DNA of 64,000 bases, taken from Owenia fusiformis. Taxonomy: Eukaryota; Annelida; Polychaeta; Sabellida; Oweniidae. Below the pieces are notes generated by a model. The model worked only from the letters and a program-made list of their open reading frames with translations. It was not told where the DNA came from and searched no databases. The translations under genes were made by a program, and so were the position numbers. Below are positions 10,151 through 22,359 of the stretch, piece by piece (the first letter of the stretch is position 1; the number at the start of each line of letters is the position of its first letter). The stretch lies in the NCBI GenBank assembly GCA_903813345.2, contig CAIIXF020000011.1, positions 22,987,754 through 23,051,753 of the forward strand, read 5' to 3'.

Positions 10151-12051
10151 GTGTCATGATTTAAGAGTAGCCATAGTTCTCTCCTGATGACCATTGTGAA
10201 TTAATTGTGCTTTTAGGATTATGGCGACGGCTTTGCGAATGGATGTCGACCCTTCGAAATGGACTTTGAGACAACATTTTGTTTTGTTCTTTTAAGATCT
10301 ATCTCAATTGAGATAATCTTTTGATTCCCTGTTTCTCAAGTAAGAAGAGATTAATGATTAATCTTCCAGAAAAAATTCCATGTTTCGTTGATACCCAACA
10401 CAATCTGTTTTGGGGAAAGCCAACCCAACCCAGTCAATCTATTCCATATTTTGATGTTTGCCTTGCGCTATCATGAGGAAAGGAACTATACCGAATGAAT
10501 TATCTATGGCTTTGATTCACAATGTCAGAGCTGCATAGATGAAGTTTTACTTTTACACATTAAAACTGACACCGGATCATAAGAAGTCAATTAATAAAAC
10601 AAAGAACATGGGATATTCTCCATTTCCTGTTTTAGATGTATTTACATTTGATTACCAGCCACTAACTTCATAGTGTTAGACATGGATATTTGTGATGATA
10701 TACGATATTGGTTCCTGTCATTTACCTATGTTAGTTATAGTTATCCGTTATGATATACAATATATAATTGCTTTTTGCCATTTGCCTCACAGTGATACAA
10801 TGTTTAGTACTTGATATAGTTGATGATATACAATATATAATTAGTTCCTATAATTGACCTTACCATGCTGTGTAAATCATAGCTATCTGTAGTGATATAC
10901 AATATATAATTGCTTTTCCCATTTGCCTCACAGTGGTACAGTGTTTGGTACTAGATAGAGTTGATGATATACAATATATAATTGGTTCCTGTCATTGACC
11001 TATATATGTTAGTCATATCTATCTGTATAATGATATACAATATATAATTGCTTTTTGCCAATTCCCTCACAGTGGTACAATGTTTAGTACTGTATATAGT
11101 TGATGATATACAATATATAATTATTTCCTATCATTGACCTTACTATACTATGTTAGTCATAGCTATCCGTAATGATATACAGTATATACTTGGTTTTTGC
11201 CATTTGCCCCACAGTGGCACAATGATAATTGATACTATACCTTGGTTACAGCAATATATATCATATATTTGGGATCGGGACTTATATTGCAGTATTGGGA
11301 TGATATTGGAATTAGTGAGATGACATCGGGTTTGATATCCATATCATCCCGCTAATTCCAATATCATCAGGGGTATGTGTCCCCGAGGAAATCCTTTGAG
11401 ACTTCATTTGAGCTTGCATCAACATTAAGATAGCTAAAATCAACCAAGACCAAGAAGTCGAAAAGACTAATTATTGAGTCTTGCTAGTTGTGCCGAACAG
11501 TGGCAGCCATATCATAATTTCTTATGTGTTGACAGTTATATAAAATACATGCATTGGTGTAACGTTAATATTTCTAAAATTAATTTATTGTTTTCTCATC
11601 AAATGGATACGTTTTGAGGTAGTTATTACTCTTGACCATGGTATAAGGTATCAAATCACTTCCGGTGAATAAAATTTATATTGTTTTTCTGCCATTGGCA
11701 TCACCAGGGCTTACAAGTCATGCAACCATACAAACCTCCCTCCCCTTTTTGCAAAGTCCTCTTGCGATTTTTTAAAAACCCACTACGCAGTCGACCTGAA
11801 ATTATAATCATCAAGTACTTGATTCTTTTCACGTTGATTCAAAGTATCAGAAATAATCTTCTATGATCTCTTAAAAAAATTTATCAAAAAGCTATTGTGG
11901 TTTTAGGTTAGATAAAGTATTCGTGTTGGTTCTTACGAGAAAAAACGGCCTCAGTGCTAAACTTCGAGCCTTTGGCACTTGGTCATTATTTCACCTAATA
12001 GCCAGTGAACATGGTTCATCTTTTACATAAAATAGTATTTATCTTACTTGC
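10151..12051. other. Gene-free stretch with a tandem array and a hairpin
   Basis: I see no credible exons. The stretch contains four ~139-bp tandem units (10690-11225) and an inverted repeat at about 11300-11368 (GATGATATTGGAATTAG against CTAATTCCAATATCATC). The remainder is AT-rich unique sequence. Confidence 0.5.
10690..11225. repeat. Tandem array, ~139-bp unit, about four copies
   Basis: The word GATGATATACAATATATAA recurs about every 131-139 bp (near 10693, 10824, 10963 and 11102). Each copy is followed by GTTCCTGTCATTGACC-like and CATTTGCCTCACAGTGG-like segments in the same order. There is no coding potential. Confidence 0.75.
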
Positions 12052-14493
12052 TCATTTAAACGCAGCAACATCGTCATCAACATCAACTGATTTGTGGTAG
12101 TTCTTCACCCAGTATCGTGTCTGGAGGTCAAGCTCTTCCTCAGCTGGGAGTGGACTGGGATCATTTGATATGAAAAGACGAGTTGGAAATGTGAATGTGA
12201 TTGAGTGTATCAATCAAACTATCTGAAAATTACAGTTATAGACAGTTCACTCTAGTTTACCATTTGTTAGTGCCTGTCAATTCAACGCACGGTTGTATCA
12301 ACGGTAGTGTACCAACTATTACAAACACTTATACTGGAGTTAACTTGTTATTATCTTATAATTAACTTCAAATGGTAAAATTATTCAATGATTTCAAAGC
12401 CGTAATACTGTCTGCCGGTATGTCACCAGTTTCATCGCTACGCTGTCTGGGAATTAAGAAAGGTTTAAGGTAAAAATGGCATTGTTTTTGACACCTGTCA
12501 ATAAAAACAAGACGACAGACATCAATACCTTGACGATTTAATCTCTAAATGTTTCTCAGACAACAAAGCATACCAATACCCAGAATTCCAGTCTTATATG
12601 CCTTACCTGCAAGGCCAGATATGAATGGTGAATCAAGATCTCTGTATTCTACATTGTTCCAGTCCAAACCCCAGTTTGCTTGGATCAAATCTTTCTTTGC
12701 TTGCAGGCGCTTATGCAATGTTCACCCTTGTTTTGAGTGTCTTCAAACGCCTTTTTAGAAACCTAACAAAGATTGAAGTGACGTAATTAGAGAATGCAAA
12801 AGGCCAAGGAAAAGAGATACATCTTCTGATCGCAGGGCCCAAAAATCCAAAATATCTTCAATAAAATCACATATCGAATAAGGATGACAACGATTGAAGA
12901 ATGATTGACATGAACTCAAGTTGTAATAACAAACGCTTATTCCATACATTTTACTTCGAAGATGCCATACCATATATCAATTCCAAGTTTATATAGCAAT
13001 ATAGATAAACTGGAGAAAGATTTGAAATAATTAAAAGCCCTGGCCAAAGTCCTGGCAAATTTACGATAATTGATATTTTTTAAAATCCATGAACTCTGCT
13101 ATTCAACCACATCCTGCGCCACGTGCATTGATATCAACGACATAATATGTATGCTAGTAATGAAATCTTAAACAAATGATGCACCAGGTTAATTCAACTA
13201 GTGTGTTAGAGGATACGAAAGATTAGACAAATGGCATATGCATAGAAAAAGTCTTTCATTGCATGGGTAACACGCATCTAACATCGCCCTTTTAAGAGCT
13301 GGTGTCAAACACATTTTTTTATGTACAGGTTTAAAAAATATCAACGCAATCGATGCTCTGTATGCTTTAATCCGGGTTTGAATCACCACAAACAAAACAA
13401 AATTTTGTTTTTTTGCAAAAAATCATCATTTAAGCTGTTTTTGAGAAATAATAAGCAATATTTTCAGTATACATCGCATGATTATGACAACCAGTTGTGA
13501 TGACTTTAAAATAACACACATCAAATGGGAGTGGTATCAACACACACGACGCATGCTTTAGGAGAACAACTGATTTTGAAAATATCAATTATCATAAATC
13601 TGCCCCTAAATATATTTTATAAGTTGTATTGTAAATTTTCGAATATTTGAATTTCCCGCCATTTTAACAGCACAGTTTAAATTTAGTGATCATCAAATAA
13701 ACATTTTACACTCTGTATAAAACACATTATTTTCTCAATCCATTGGATAGATCAAGTAAAATTTATGCAATTTCAACAGTTAAATTGAATTTTTTATCCA
13801 TACATTGAATTTTATAGCATTTTTAAAATTTGCAATGCCATGATGTCATTTAGGATGCAAACATTATTTTCAAAATTCATCAATTTTTTCTCCACCAAAT
13901 ATATCTGAATATGCTAATCTTTTCGAAAAAACGTTTCCCATGTCACATTTGACAATATTCGGTAAGATTATAACACAAAAGCGGTTCAAACTTCGATCTA
14001 GTTGTTTTTGTCATACATAATTTACATTATATGTATATTAAGAGTAAGTTTGACTTTATATTTAAATATCCATCAATTTATAGCAAACTTAATATCATTT
14101 GCTTTTATGTAAGAACAAGATTAGTTGCTAAGCCGTTGCTTAGACCATGTCAGTTTGTTGATGTTCTTGGTTCATGGGTTAATACCCATAGTACAGTACA
14201 TGTTTTTATTGGAATGACGATCAGCATGTTTAAGAAATAATAGTATCCTCTATTTGCATGATGACTTAAAATTGGCTGTGCTTCGTGGGTAAAAATGCAG
14301 CTATCATATGAGCCACTTGTGAAAAAAACTATACATGTACATAAAAAAAACTATACACGTCATGGACAAGACAGATAATGCAAAAATAAAGTTAGACGAA
14401 ATAAATTATAGATATAGTAAATCTTACCCGGTCCATTTCTTTCTTCCAGTTCCAGTGCAAGCTGGGTGAGGAGACGTTTTAAGACCCCATCAC
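12052..14493 (-). pseudogene. 3' end of a broken multi-exon gene, possibly lysozyme/endolysin-like
   Basis: Three minus-strand segments fit as consecutive exons with matching phases: 14493-14428, 12699-12607 and 12182-12052. Joined, they read about 95 residues, including DGVLKRLLTQLALELEERNG, WGLDWNNVEYRDLDSPF, SGLAARLFISND and RYWVKNYHKS, and end at a TGA. The two 5' segments have good splice sites. The last lacks an AG acceptor: the expected AG reads AA at 12184-12183, and extending upstream meets a stop. The pattern SGLAARL followed by YW-K-YH recalls a family of secreted invertebrate lysozyme-like proteins, but this is from memory and tentative. Upstream exons are not visible; the 3.9-kb transposon lies where they would be. 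It is probably a pseudogene or truncated copy, though a sequencing error at one base would restore the splice site. Confidence 0.5.
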
Positions 14494-14989
14494 CTGGAAT
14501 ACACAGAAGTTACTTTAATTTGTTTGTTGTTTTAAATTGATGTTAAAATCAATGTAATAATGCTTATTGACGCATTTGGTTTCCAGTCTGACTTTTACAA
14601 GCATTTTTACATATTTGAAAAAATCTACCAACCTAGAATTTTCCAATTAATATTTTCATTACGACATTTAGTCAAATGACTGCTGATCTTGGACGGCCAA
14701 ACTTGAGGTCATAAAACCAAAGGAAATGATCCCATTATTACAATCAGAGTTTGCAACTAATGACGATTACGATAGAATATGATGCATTTTGTGTAATGTG
14801 TGATTATAAAGTTTAAATAAAGATACAGCCAATCATATCATATCAGAGCGAGCAATGTCCAACTCATTCATCGTAATGTTCAAGGAAAAATGAAATACAA
14901 CGAGATCATACACAGAAAATTTAATCCTGAAATGTTATGAAATATATAAAAGTTATGTTAGTAGTCACCAATACCAAGCTTGTTAACGA

Positions 14990-15035
14990 GGTAGACTGTA
15001 AATCTAGTAAATATTTAGTAGATTTACAGTCTACC
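14990..15035. repeat. 46-bp hairpin, GGTAGACTGTAAATCTA and complement
   Basis: The arms GGTAGACTGTAAATCTA and its reverse complement surround a short AT loop. The left arm plus its upstream TTGTTAAC recurs at about 19799-19830, on the other side of the 3.9-kb transposon. Confidence 0.6.
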
Positions 15036-16539
15036 GTCTCACAATGGTGTATAAATATTTCAACTGAAATCAGCGAACCATTCAAGTGAACAGATTTGAA
15101 TCTCTTTGTTCAATTTATAACGACATTTTCAAATAAATCAACTAGTGCCCGTGTGGAAAAGTCTAAAAATCAATGTGGTTCCTTGTATTGGTTTGGTGCT
15201 AGATGAACGCTCGTGAAAAACTTTTTACATACGCTGGTATAAATGTATACTGGATGAGCATAATGTAAAAGTGGTTTTGAAAAGTAGCAAATTTCTCTTT
15301 ATGTAGGTTTTTTGTGGTTTATTATTCTACATTGATTCTGAAACTATTGGTGTCTAGTTTTTCAGCGTTTTGGAAATATGCAGATTTATACCCCCCTGGT
15401 GTTATTTTAAGGGGGGTCCTAGGAAAGCCATGTATAATTCCTAGAGTATCCAACCAATCATCTTGAAATTTACAGGTAATCATCTTTTTATCGTGTCCTA
15501 TCATTGTGAGCAGTTTCATCAATATTGGTTTGCTGGTTGCTATGGTAACAGAAATCACTTGTTAAAAAAGTACACATTTTCGTAAAAATTTAAGACCTAC
15601 CCTGAGACAAAGCACATAATATTTTCCTGGAATTGGGAGGAATTAGCATGAAAACATATTAGAAAACTTATTTAGAGTATGGTTGATAATACTAAATCAA
15701 TTGATGTTTTATTTTAGCAATACAATTAATTATATTTGCCGATGATAATATGGCTATGCAAAAAATGTGTAAAAGGGGGCGTGGCACTTTTCCCAAGAAA
15801 ACTTTATTTGTACCCAAGTTTGTGAATAAATATATGAGAAATACATGGGAAGTTTCGCTATTGTTGGTCTGCTGGTTGTTATGGTAACAGAAATCATTTG
15901 TTAAAACAGTTGACCATTAAAGGGGTATGGGGTATATTATCTAATTAAGGATATAAACTTTGTCTTCAAATATACATTCATGGCTTTGTGAGGTCATCAA
16001 TGTGATTTTATTTATGTGTGCTTAATTTGCATCTTGGAATGAAGTTTTGAGGAAAACGCATTTTAACAAAATCAAATAAATTATTGTTTATATTAAATAA
16101 ATTCATTAATCTCATTCTGGATGATACTAATTTATCACTCACTCACATGCTTACCTATATATTTGTTTCTTTTTAAATCAACCTGATATCTTTATGAAAT
16201 ATACATGTTTGAGTGATTCCCGTCATGCTTAATATCCAGATAGAAAATAATGTTATTCATAAAAATAGTTAATAATTCCTATTTGATATAACAATAATAC
16301 CAAATTTAGAGCATTATTTAAATGTTGCAATTAGAATTTAGACTTCATTAATGTGATGGCAAATTAAATCTGCAGTCCTAGGAATAAGTTGTTTATGCAA
16401 TGATAAATCAGTTGTTGATATGAGCTTTTGTTGTCAATGTTATGCTTCAATTACCACAGTTCATGCCTTTTTGATTAGCTGTGCAGAACTGATGAAATAG
16501 ATATACGTTGTGCGGTTAAGCTGTGCTACATCTAGATAG

Positions 16540-16935
16540 AGGTGAGTGATTGTGGGTAAATACAGTGAGTGATTTAGGACAGGTGAGTGATTTAAGTCAG
16601 GTGAGTGATTTTTGGTTCCAAACAGTGCGGTGCGGTTGCCTAACTGATTACGGGGCAGTTGCGAGTGATTTTCGACAGTGGTTCCAGACAGTGCGGTGCG
16701 GTTGCGTAACTGTGTAGATGCAGAGGCATTCTTTATTTTCTTTATTTTATAATTTTAGGGTGAAGTCAAGGTAGGTGATCTAATATACATTGTTTATGTG
16801 TGCTGCATACAGATAAAGTTTAGTGACTCTGTGTTAATAGATTGAGTGATTTTGGACAGTGGTTCCAGACAGTGCGGTGCGGTTGTGAGTGATTTTGGAC
16901 AGTGGTTCCAGATAGTGTGCTGCGGTTGCAGTTGT
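16540..16935. repeat. Repeats of CAGTGGTTCCAGACAGTGCGG upstream of the transposon ORF
   Basis: Three to four copies of a segment with GAGTGATTTT, GACAGTGGTTCCAGACAGTG and CGGTGCGGTTG lie between about 16540 and 16935, with shorter GTGAGTGATTT copies before them. Their place just upstream of the single ORF suggests promoter or transposase-binding repeats, which is inference. Confidence 0.55.
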
Positions 16936-17127
16936 GCTATATACACAGTTATTCCTTATTTTTTACCTTTACGTTTCAGTTAAGGTAGGTGATTTAATAC
17001 ACCATCGTTTAGTTTCCATTATTGCATCGTGGAGTGTTGCCCTTCCAATATATATACTTTTTTCCATATATCATGCAACTGAGTAGAACCCTGTAAATCA
17101 ATGTATTAGTGTTGTTACGTATATATC

Positions 17128-17733
17128 ATGTCCGAGAGAAGTTTGAGGAAAAGATCCTCTGCTCTAGCAATTGGTGAAGAATGTCATAGTAAGAAATTAC
17201 GCCAAAGCAACCTTTTTGAACAAAACAAGTGCCTCTTTTGTGAAAAAGATCTGCAATATCTCAAAGGAAACACAAAAGAATCATTAACAAAATGCCAAAC
17301 AGACAACGCTTCAACATCAATAATAAATGCAGTGAAAGCCCAAGAAGACTGGACTTTACATGCAAAAATAGGAGGACGCTGTTTGATATCAGCAGAAGCT
17401 TGGTACCATAATACCTGTAGAAGAAATTACTTGTGCAAGAAAGTACGAACGATAAATGAAGAGGAAAAGGTTTTCATAACATCATTTGACGTCATATGTA
17501 AGCATATAGATGAACATGTCCTTCAAACCGATGGAGTTGAAACACTTGAACATGTCCATGAGCTGTATCAGGCACATATGAAGGAAAACAATCTGAGTGA
17601 CTATAACCCCAAATATAAACAGCTCTTCCTGAAGAACAAACTTTCTGTTCGCTATAAAGATGACCTTTGTTGCAATCTACTCTTAATTGCCTTTCATTTG
17701 AGTATAATAAAGCTATACTTCAGAAAGATCTAA
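17128..17733 (+). CDS. Transposon-borne 201-aa Cys/His protein, probably truncated
   Basis: The protein starts with a basic segment (residues 1-25). A likely zinc-binding region follows: KCLFCEKD at about 36-43, a later Cys near 57, and then an EAWYHNTCRRNY block at about 90-101, with a helical charged tail. The combination C-x2-C ... EA-YH-x2-C is familiar from repetitive, transposon-linked proteins that are abundant in invertebrate genomes; I recall the pattern, not a named family. The last ~25 residues become hydrophobic and stop, so the frame may read into an intron or the gene may be cut short. No DDE or tyrosine-recombinase core is present. Its central place between long inverted repeats argues that it belongs to the element. 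Its role in mobility is unknown. Confidence 0.55.
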   Translation: MSERSLRKRSSALAIGEECHSKKLRQSNLFEQNKCLFCEKDLQYLKGNTKESLTKCQTDNASTSIINAVKAQEDWTLHAKIGGRCLISAEAWYHNTCRRNYLCKKVRTINEEEKVFITSFDVICKHIDEHVLQTDGVETLEHVHELYQAHMKENNLSDYNPKYKQLFLKNKLSVRYKDDLCCNLLLIAFHLSIIKLYFRKI

Positions 17734-18017
17734 AAATTAGCGAAAATTTCTGTTTTCCTGAAAAACACACAATATATGTGAAATGGATAGATGTTGCGAA
17801 TATAAATATATAAATTATATATAATAATATAAATTTCAAACAATAATATTAATTACTTTGGTTTAGAATGAAAAATTTATGATTTTTGCGAAAAAGTCCC
17901 GTCATTTTTAAAGCGGCGGCCATCTTGAAAAAAAATTTTTTGGGTAAAACTATTCATCAATATACATCTTTCCACTAAATATGAAGAAAATCCGTCAACT
18001 AATATTTGAGTTATCTT

Positions 18018-18024
18018 CCGGACG

Positions 18025-18059
<35 letters not shown>

Positions 18060-18102
18060 GGACGGACGGACGGACGGACGGACGGACGGACGGACGGACG
18101 GA
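18018..18102. repeat. (GGAC)n / (TGAC)n microsatellite
   Basis: A run of GGAC units changes to TGAC units and back to GGAC. Degraded 'GGCGGCCATCTTG' repeat sequence precedes it, and a short TCGTTCG hairpin end follows. The same order (decayed unit, GGAC-rich run, hairpin end) recurs at 34262-35265 and 61690-63362. Confidence 0.85.
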
Positions 18103-19248
18103 GGGCTTAACTATATCCCTACCGAACTTCGTTCGTTGGGATAATAATGTAGATATCAAGGAAAACTGACATTATTTTTTCACTTTGAACACAAATAAAG
18201 AATTCTTAGGAAATTGTGCCATGGCCCCTTTCTAATTTTTTTGCAAAGCCAGTTTACCATCAGCAAGTAGAATTCTTTGTATGGCTAAGATAAAGCATCA
18301 ATTGATTTAATTTTATGAAACATACTCTAAATAAATTTTCTAAAATGTTCTCATCCTGACTGTCATAAAAATATTATGTGTTTTGTGTCAAGGTATCTCT
18401 TAGATTTTTAAGAAAATACAATCTTTTTTAACAAATGATTTCTGTTACCATAACAACCAGCAGACCAACAATAGTGAAACTTCCCATGATGGTTAAACAT
18501 CATAACTATACTAATATCTGTTAATATCAGAATGAATAGTCATATATTTATTCACAAACTTGGGTACAAATAAAGTTTTCTTGGGAAAAGTGCCACGCCC
18601 CCTTTTACACATTTTTTGCATAGCCATATTATCATCGGCAAATATAATTAATTGTATGGCTAAAATAAAACATCAATTGATTTAGTATTATCAACCATAC
18701 TCTAAATAAGTTTTCTAATATGTTTTCATGCTAATTCCTCCCAATTCCAGGAAAATATTATGTGCTTTGTCTCAGGGTAGGTCTTAAATTTTTACGAAAA
18801 TGTGTACTTTTTTAACAAGTGATTTCTGTTACCATAGCAACCAGTTAACCAATATTGATGAAACTGTTCACAATGATAGGACATGATAAGAAGATGATTA
18901 CCTGTAAATTTCAAGATGATTGGTTGGATACTCTAGGAATTATACATGGCTTTCCTAGGACCCCTCTTAAAATAACACCAGGGGGGTATAAATCTGCATA
19001 TTTCCAAAACGCTGAAAAACTAGACACCAATAGTTTCAGAATCAATGTAGAATAATAAACCACAAAAAACCTACATAAAGAGAAATTTGCTACTTTTCAA
19101 AACCACTTTTACATTATGCTCATCCAGTAGTATAAAGTGGTGGTGTAACTGGGATTTACCAACATTTCAGACATTTGGATCAACACCAGCGTGTGTGACA
19201 AAGAGACAACAATTAATTAGCAAAAGCAGTTTAAATACTCACTCCGAG

Positions 19249-19441
19249 ATGCAGCACGTTACATTGATACTTGTTCTCTTTGCAGTAGGATCATCAGCCG
19301 TGGGTATGTTTGGATAATCAGTTTTAATTTCTATATTCTTCAACATGTCTTTATAATGACTTTAGTTCTATGATTGAGATGTCCCTTTGTATTGCAGACT
19401 CGAATTGTGATATGTGTCAGCTTCAGCCCTTTGCAATTTAG
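19249..19441 (+). CDS. Candidate 32-aa secreted peptide (two exons)
   Basis: Exon 1 (19249-19303) encodes MQHVTLILVLFAVGSSAV, a good signal peptide, ending at GTATGT. A 94-bp intron ends TTTGTATTGCAG. Exon 2 (19398-19441) continues in phase as DSNCDMCQLQPFAI and a TAG. The splice phase (1/1) fits. The mature peptide would be ~14 residues with a CxxC. It may instead be the first exon of a longer gene whose other exons are lost, since the frame stops soon. It starts only 122 bp from the right end of the 3.9-kb transposon. The product is not recognised. Confidence 0.35.
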
Positions 19442-19449
19442 GGAGTTTC

Positions 19450-22354
19450 AACCATGTAATTTTAAAACATCAAAACAATAGGGGCCACACATATAGTTTG
19501 GTAGAAAGCCAAACTATAACAAAGAACGGAGATCATAACAATATGGATCACCACTTTTGGCGGTAACATAATGAAAACCAAAATATTAAATCTTCACCTA
19601 TGTCTGTATGTCGAGGAAATAAAGACACTAAACTGAACTGAACTGAACTGTCGATGAAATATGAAAAGAATGTAGACATTTTTTATACTTGTTTATTCAC
19701 CTTCTTTTTTAATAAACTGCAACACTAAATGAGGTAATGTAAATAACCTCTGATAACCACTTTAAGCTTCAAATGAAACGATTATCTTGAAATGCGGATT
19801 GTTAACAGGTAGACTGTAAATCTAGTAAATTTTCGCTGAATTTTCTCGTTTTTTATACAATTTACCAAACAAATCTTCTCACAAGTCTTTTCTTGGTACA
19901 TACGTGCACTCTTTGTGCAAACCTGGAAGATGTAGATATTGTGGGGAAGGAGTGATTGTTGTTTGAAAAATAACATGTGACTCAATTGAGGAATGCAGCA
20001 AAATTCCGAACATGCATCCTGGCCTTAACTAGAATAAACCATGTTCAATACACACGTCTATGTAAATTTGAGCAAATAAATGTTGTATTATAATACTTAA
20101 AAAATAAACTTTTAAAATAAAATGTGGATTAAAAAATTCGTGCGTATTCAATGGTTGACCTTTGGTCGTCCTTTCATTCATCTCTTTCTCGAGCAATGGT
20201 TTATGTGAGTGAATTTTGAAATCTTAAAAGTGACAAAAGCGACCCCACTACCCCCTCTTGGGGAGCCTTTTAAAAATTTGGAATGAGATGTATTATGTAA
20301 CGTGCATCAAGCCTTTGTCAGCTTATACCGAAAGTTAAACAAATTGGTTTAAAGTGTCCGATAAAGTATAAAATGCGCATGCGTCCAGGTGTTGATAAAC
20401 TATAAATAGCGAAAATCCAGGGTTTGTCACCATAAGGTAAGCCAGGACGTGTTGAGAGAACAGCTAGTGTTGATATTGAATTTATATGTAGCCAGATAAG
20501 TTTCCTTATTGAAATTACATATGGTTATTAGCAATACTTTGTAGGTGCTAAATAATAAAATATTTAGAGTATATATGAGAGAAATTGGTCATTTCGAACC
20601 TGTTGAAAAGTTTGTGGCTCTCGGCTACACCGGGGAATTTACTTCCATGAGTACACACATAAATGTGGGGTTCCCCAAGAGGTACGCGGCAAGGTGACCT
20701 GGCATCAAATGTGCGACTAAATGCTACTATCGAGAAGATAAAATAACGAATACGACAATAAGTTATTACATGTGACAATTCCGAGCCTTCATCTCACTGA
20801 AGTATTTTGAAGTGAAAATAGGATTTTTGTTTTGATACATGGATTCAGATGAACGTAACTTTATTCTGACAACTAATCAAAACTGAACAAAATTGATTGT
20901 ACGTAACAGACAATTTATTGTTTTACAATGTTTTGATTGCCTAAACGAATGAAACCAACAAATTATGACATGTAAAATGACAATTTTGAAATGTAAAATT
21001 TAAAAGTGACAAACACAACCTCCCTATCCAATCTTTGGGAGCCCTAGTAAATTAGTAATATGTACATGCAGCAGTGGTAGTGTGCAGCTTATTATCACAC
21101 TACGCTTTGTATTCTAAAGCCTGTTGTTTGTAATAACACTGTTCACTCAACGTATGTTTTGTGTGTGGGCAGTCAACGATAATCATTTTTTTATCCCGGT
21201 TATATGACCTCGGCAATTATAACAAAACCGTACTAAACGAAAAAACGCAAATAAGAGAAAGCTTTCACACACATATAAAAAATGAACTAGTCTAATCCGC
21301 CAGTATAAACTCTGTGCTATACGTAGCCGGGTCAGGCGCACACTTTAAGAGTCAATTTTCAACGTGATTCTAAGCGACAGGTTAGCCGATTGCACAAGTT
21401 GCTCATATGATATATAAATGAAGACTGATCCTTGAATATGCATGACTGGGTGTAAACTGGTAAACTGGTATGTACACGTGAATGCAAACATTTGCATTCG
21501 TTTCACTTCATAAAAGAGTAACTACAAGTACATGTAGAATTAAGTTAAGAATTATACTACTTTCAGGATTTTTAACCAAGATGTAAATGCGCCCAGAGAG
21601 AGGGAAGAGATAAGTTCCAATCTGAATGCCATACGACATTTTTGTGAAAGGTAAGTTAAAAACTTGGGTCATCACTGAACCAACCAAAATGGTAATATAC
21701 CACTAAATGATGGTACTATCTTGACCCCATTCGCAATAACATTCAGATCTACAGGATGTTCAATAAGTATTGCTAATTTTGCTATACTTTTGTTCTCTAG
21801 ATTCTTTCTTCAGGAAATTTTCACAACATAAGTAACACATATCTGACCTTATTCTATTTCCGGACTATGAACTTAATTTTGACAAAGTTATGGTTACTAT
21901 GGTAGTCATTGTCATGGGTATGGGAGGCACAGTTCTAACATCACTTTTGAAAGACATTTTGAGTGTTGAAGCAGTTTCATATTACTGTTTAAGGATTGGG
22001 TTTGCAGTGAAGTTACAAATAATCCATTCAATAGTCACTTCCCGATCCACATTAACTTCACAGGCCCTTAACCAGGAGGGGGGGGGGATTCGGGGGTTGA
22101 ACCAACCACCCCCACCTGACCAAAAATTCTTTCAAAATCATACAGTTTTTCACCATTCCGAGCACTTTTCAAGTGATTTTGGGCCAAAGTTGTGAATTGT
22201 GAACCCCCTGGAATTTTTTGAAAAGTGAACGTCCCCTTGGCAAAAGCTGGTTATAGTATGGGGCTGAGTTCGGCGATGTACTCAAAGTAGGCACCCTTAG
22301 CATCAATGCACACTTATTGCCTGAAGACCCCTCATAGTACACATTCTTGAAGTC
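19450..22354. other. Gene-free stretch
   Basis: No open frame with domain-like content. A GATCATAACAATATGGATCACC hairpin-end remnant (TGGCGGTAACATAAT) lies near 19530-19570. A short ACTGAACTGAACTGAACTG run is at about 19633-19650. A TTGTTAACAGGTAGACTGTA copy is at 19799. A degraded G-rich element copy is at 22060-22250. The rest is unique AT-rich DNA. Confidence 0.5.
22060..22250. mobile_element. Degraded copy of the 'CAGGCCC..AACCAGG' element
   Basis: It begins CAGGCCCTTAACCAGG with a G run. It shares ATCATACAGTTTTTCACCATT and AAGTGATTTTGGGCCAAA with the complement of the intact element at 31920-32124. The right end is lost, and no target duplication is seen. Confidence 0.55.
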
Positions 22355-22359
22355 ATCCT

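Larger units (their letters stand above)
15250..19127 (+). mobile_element. 3.9-kb DNA transposon with ~660-700-bp inverted repeats
   Basis: The left end CTGGATGAGCATAATG and the right end CATTATGCTCATCCAG are exact complements and are flanked by TA on both sides, compatible with a TA target duplication. Arm homology runs inward to about 15908 on the left and 18425 on the right; the right arm has an extra ~50 bp near 18490-18540. The inner part of the right arm is a diverged second copy of a ~290-360-bp unit (18190-18480 versus 18550-18850). Near-identical mirrored short frames (15322-15558 minus, 18855-19055 plus) come from the arms. The only internal protein is at 17128-17733. Superfamily is not identified. 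Confidence 0.8.

Noticed and set aside
15322-15558. 78-aa frame, repeated at 18855-19055 on the other strand
   Set aside because: Both lie in the long terminal inverted repeats of the 3.9-kb transposon; the identical translation is a consequence of the repeat. Coding use is not excluded but not supported.
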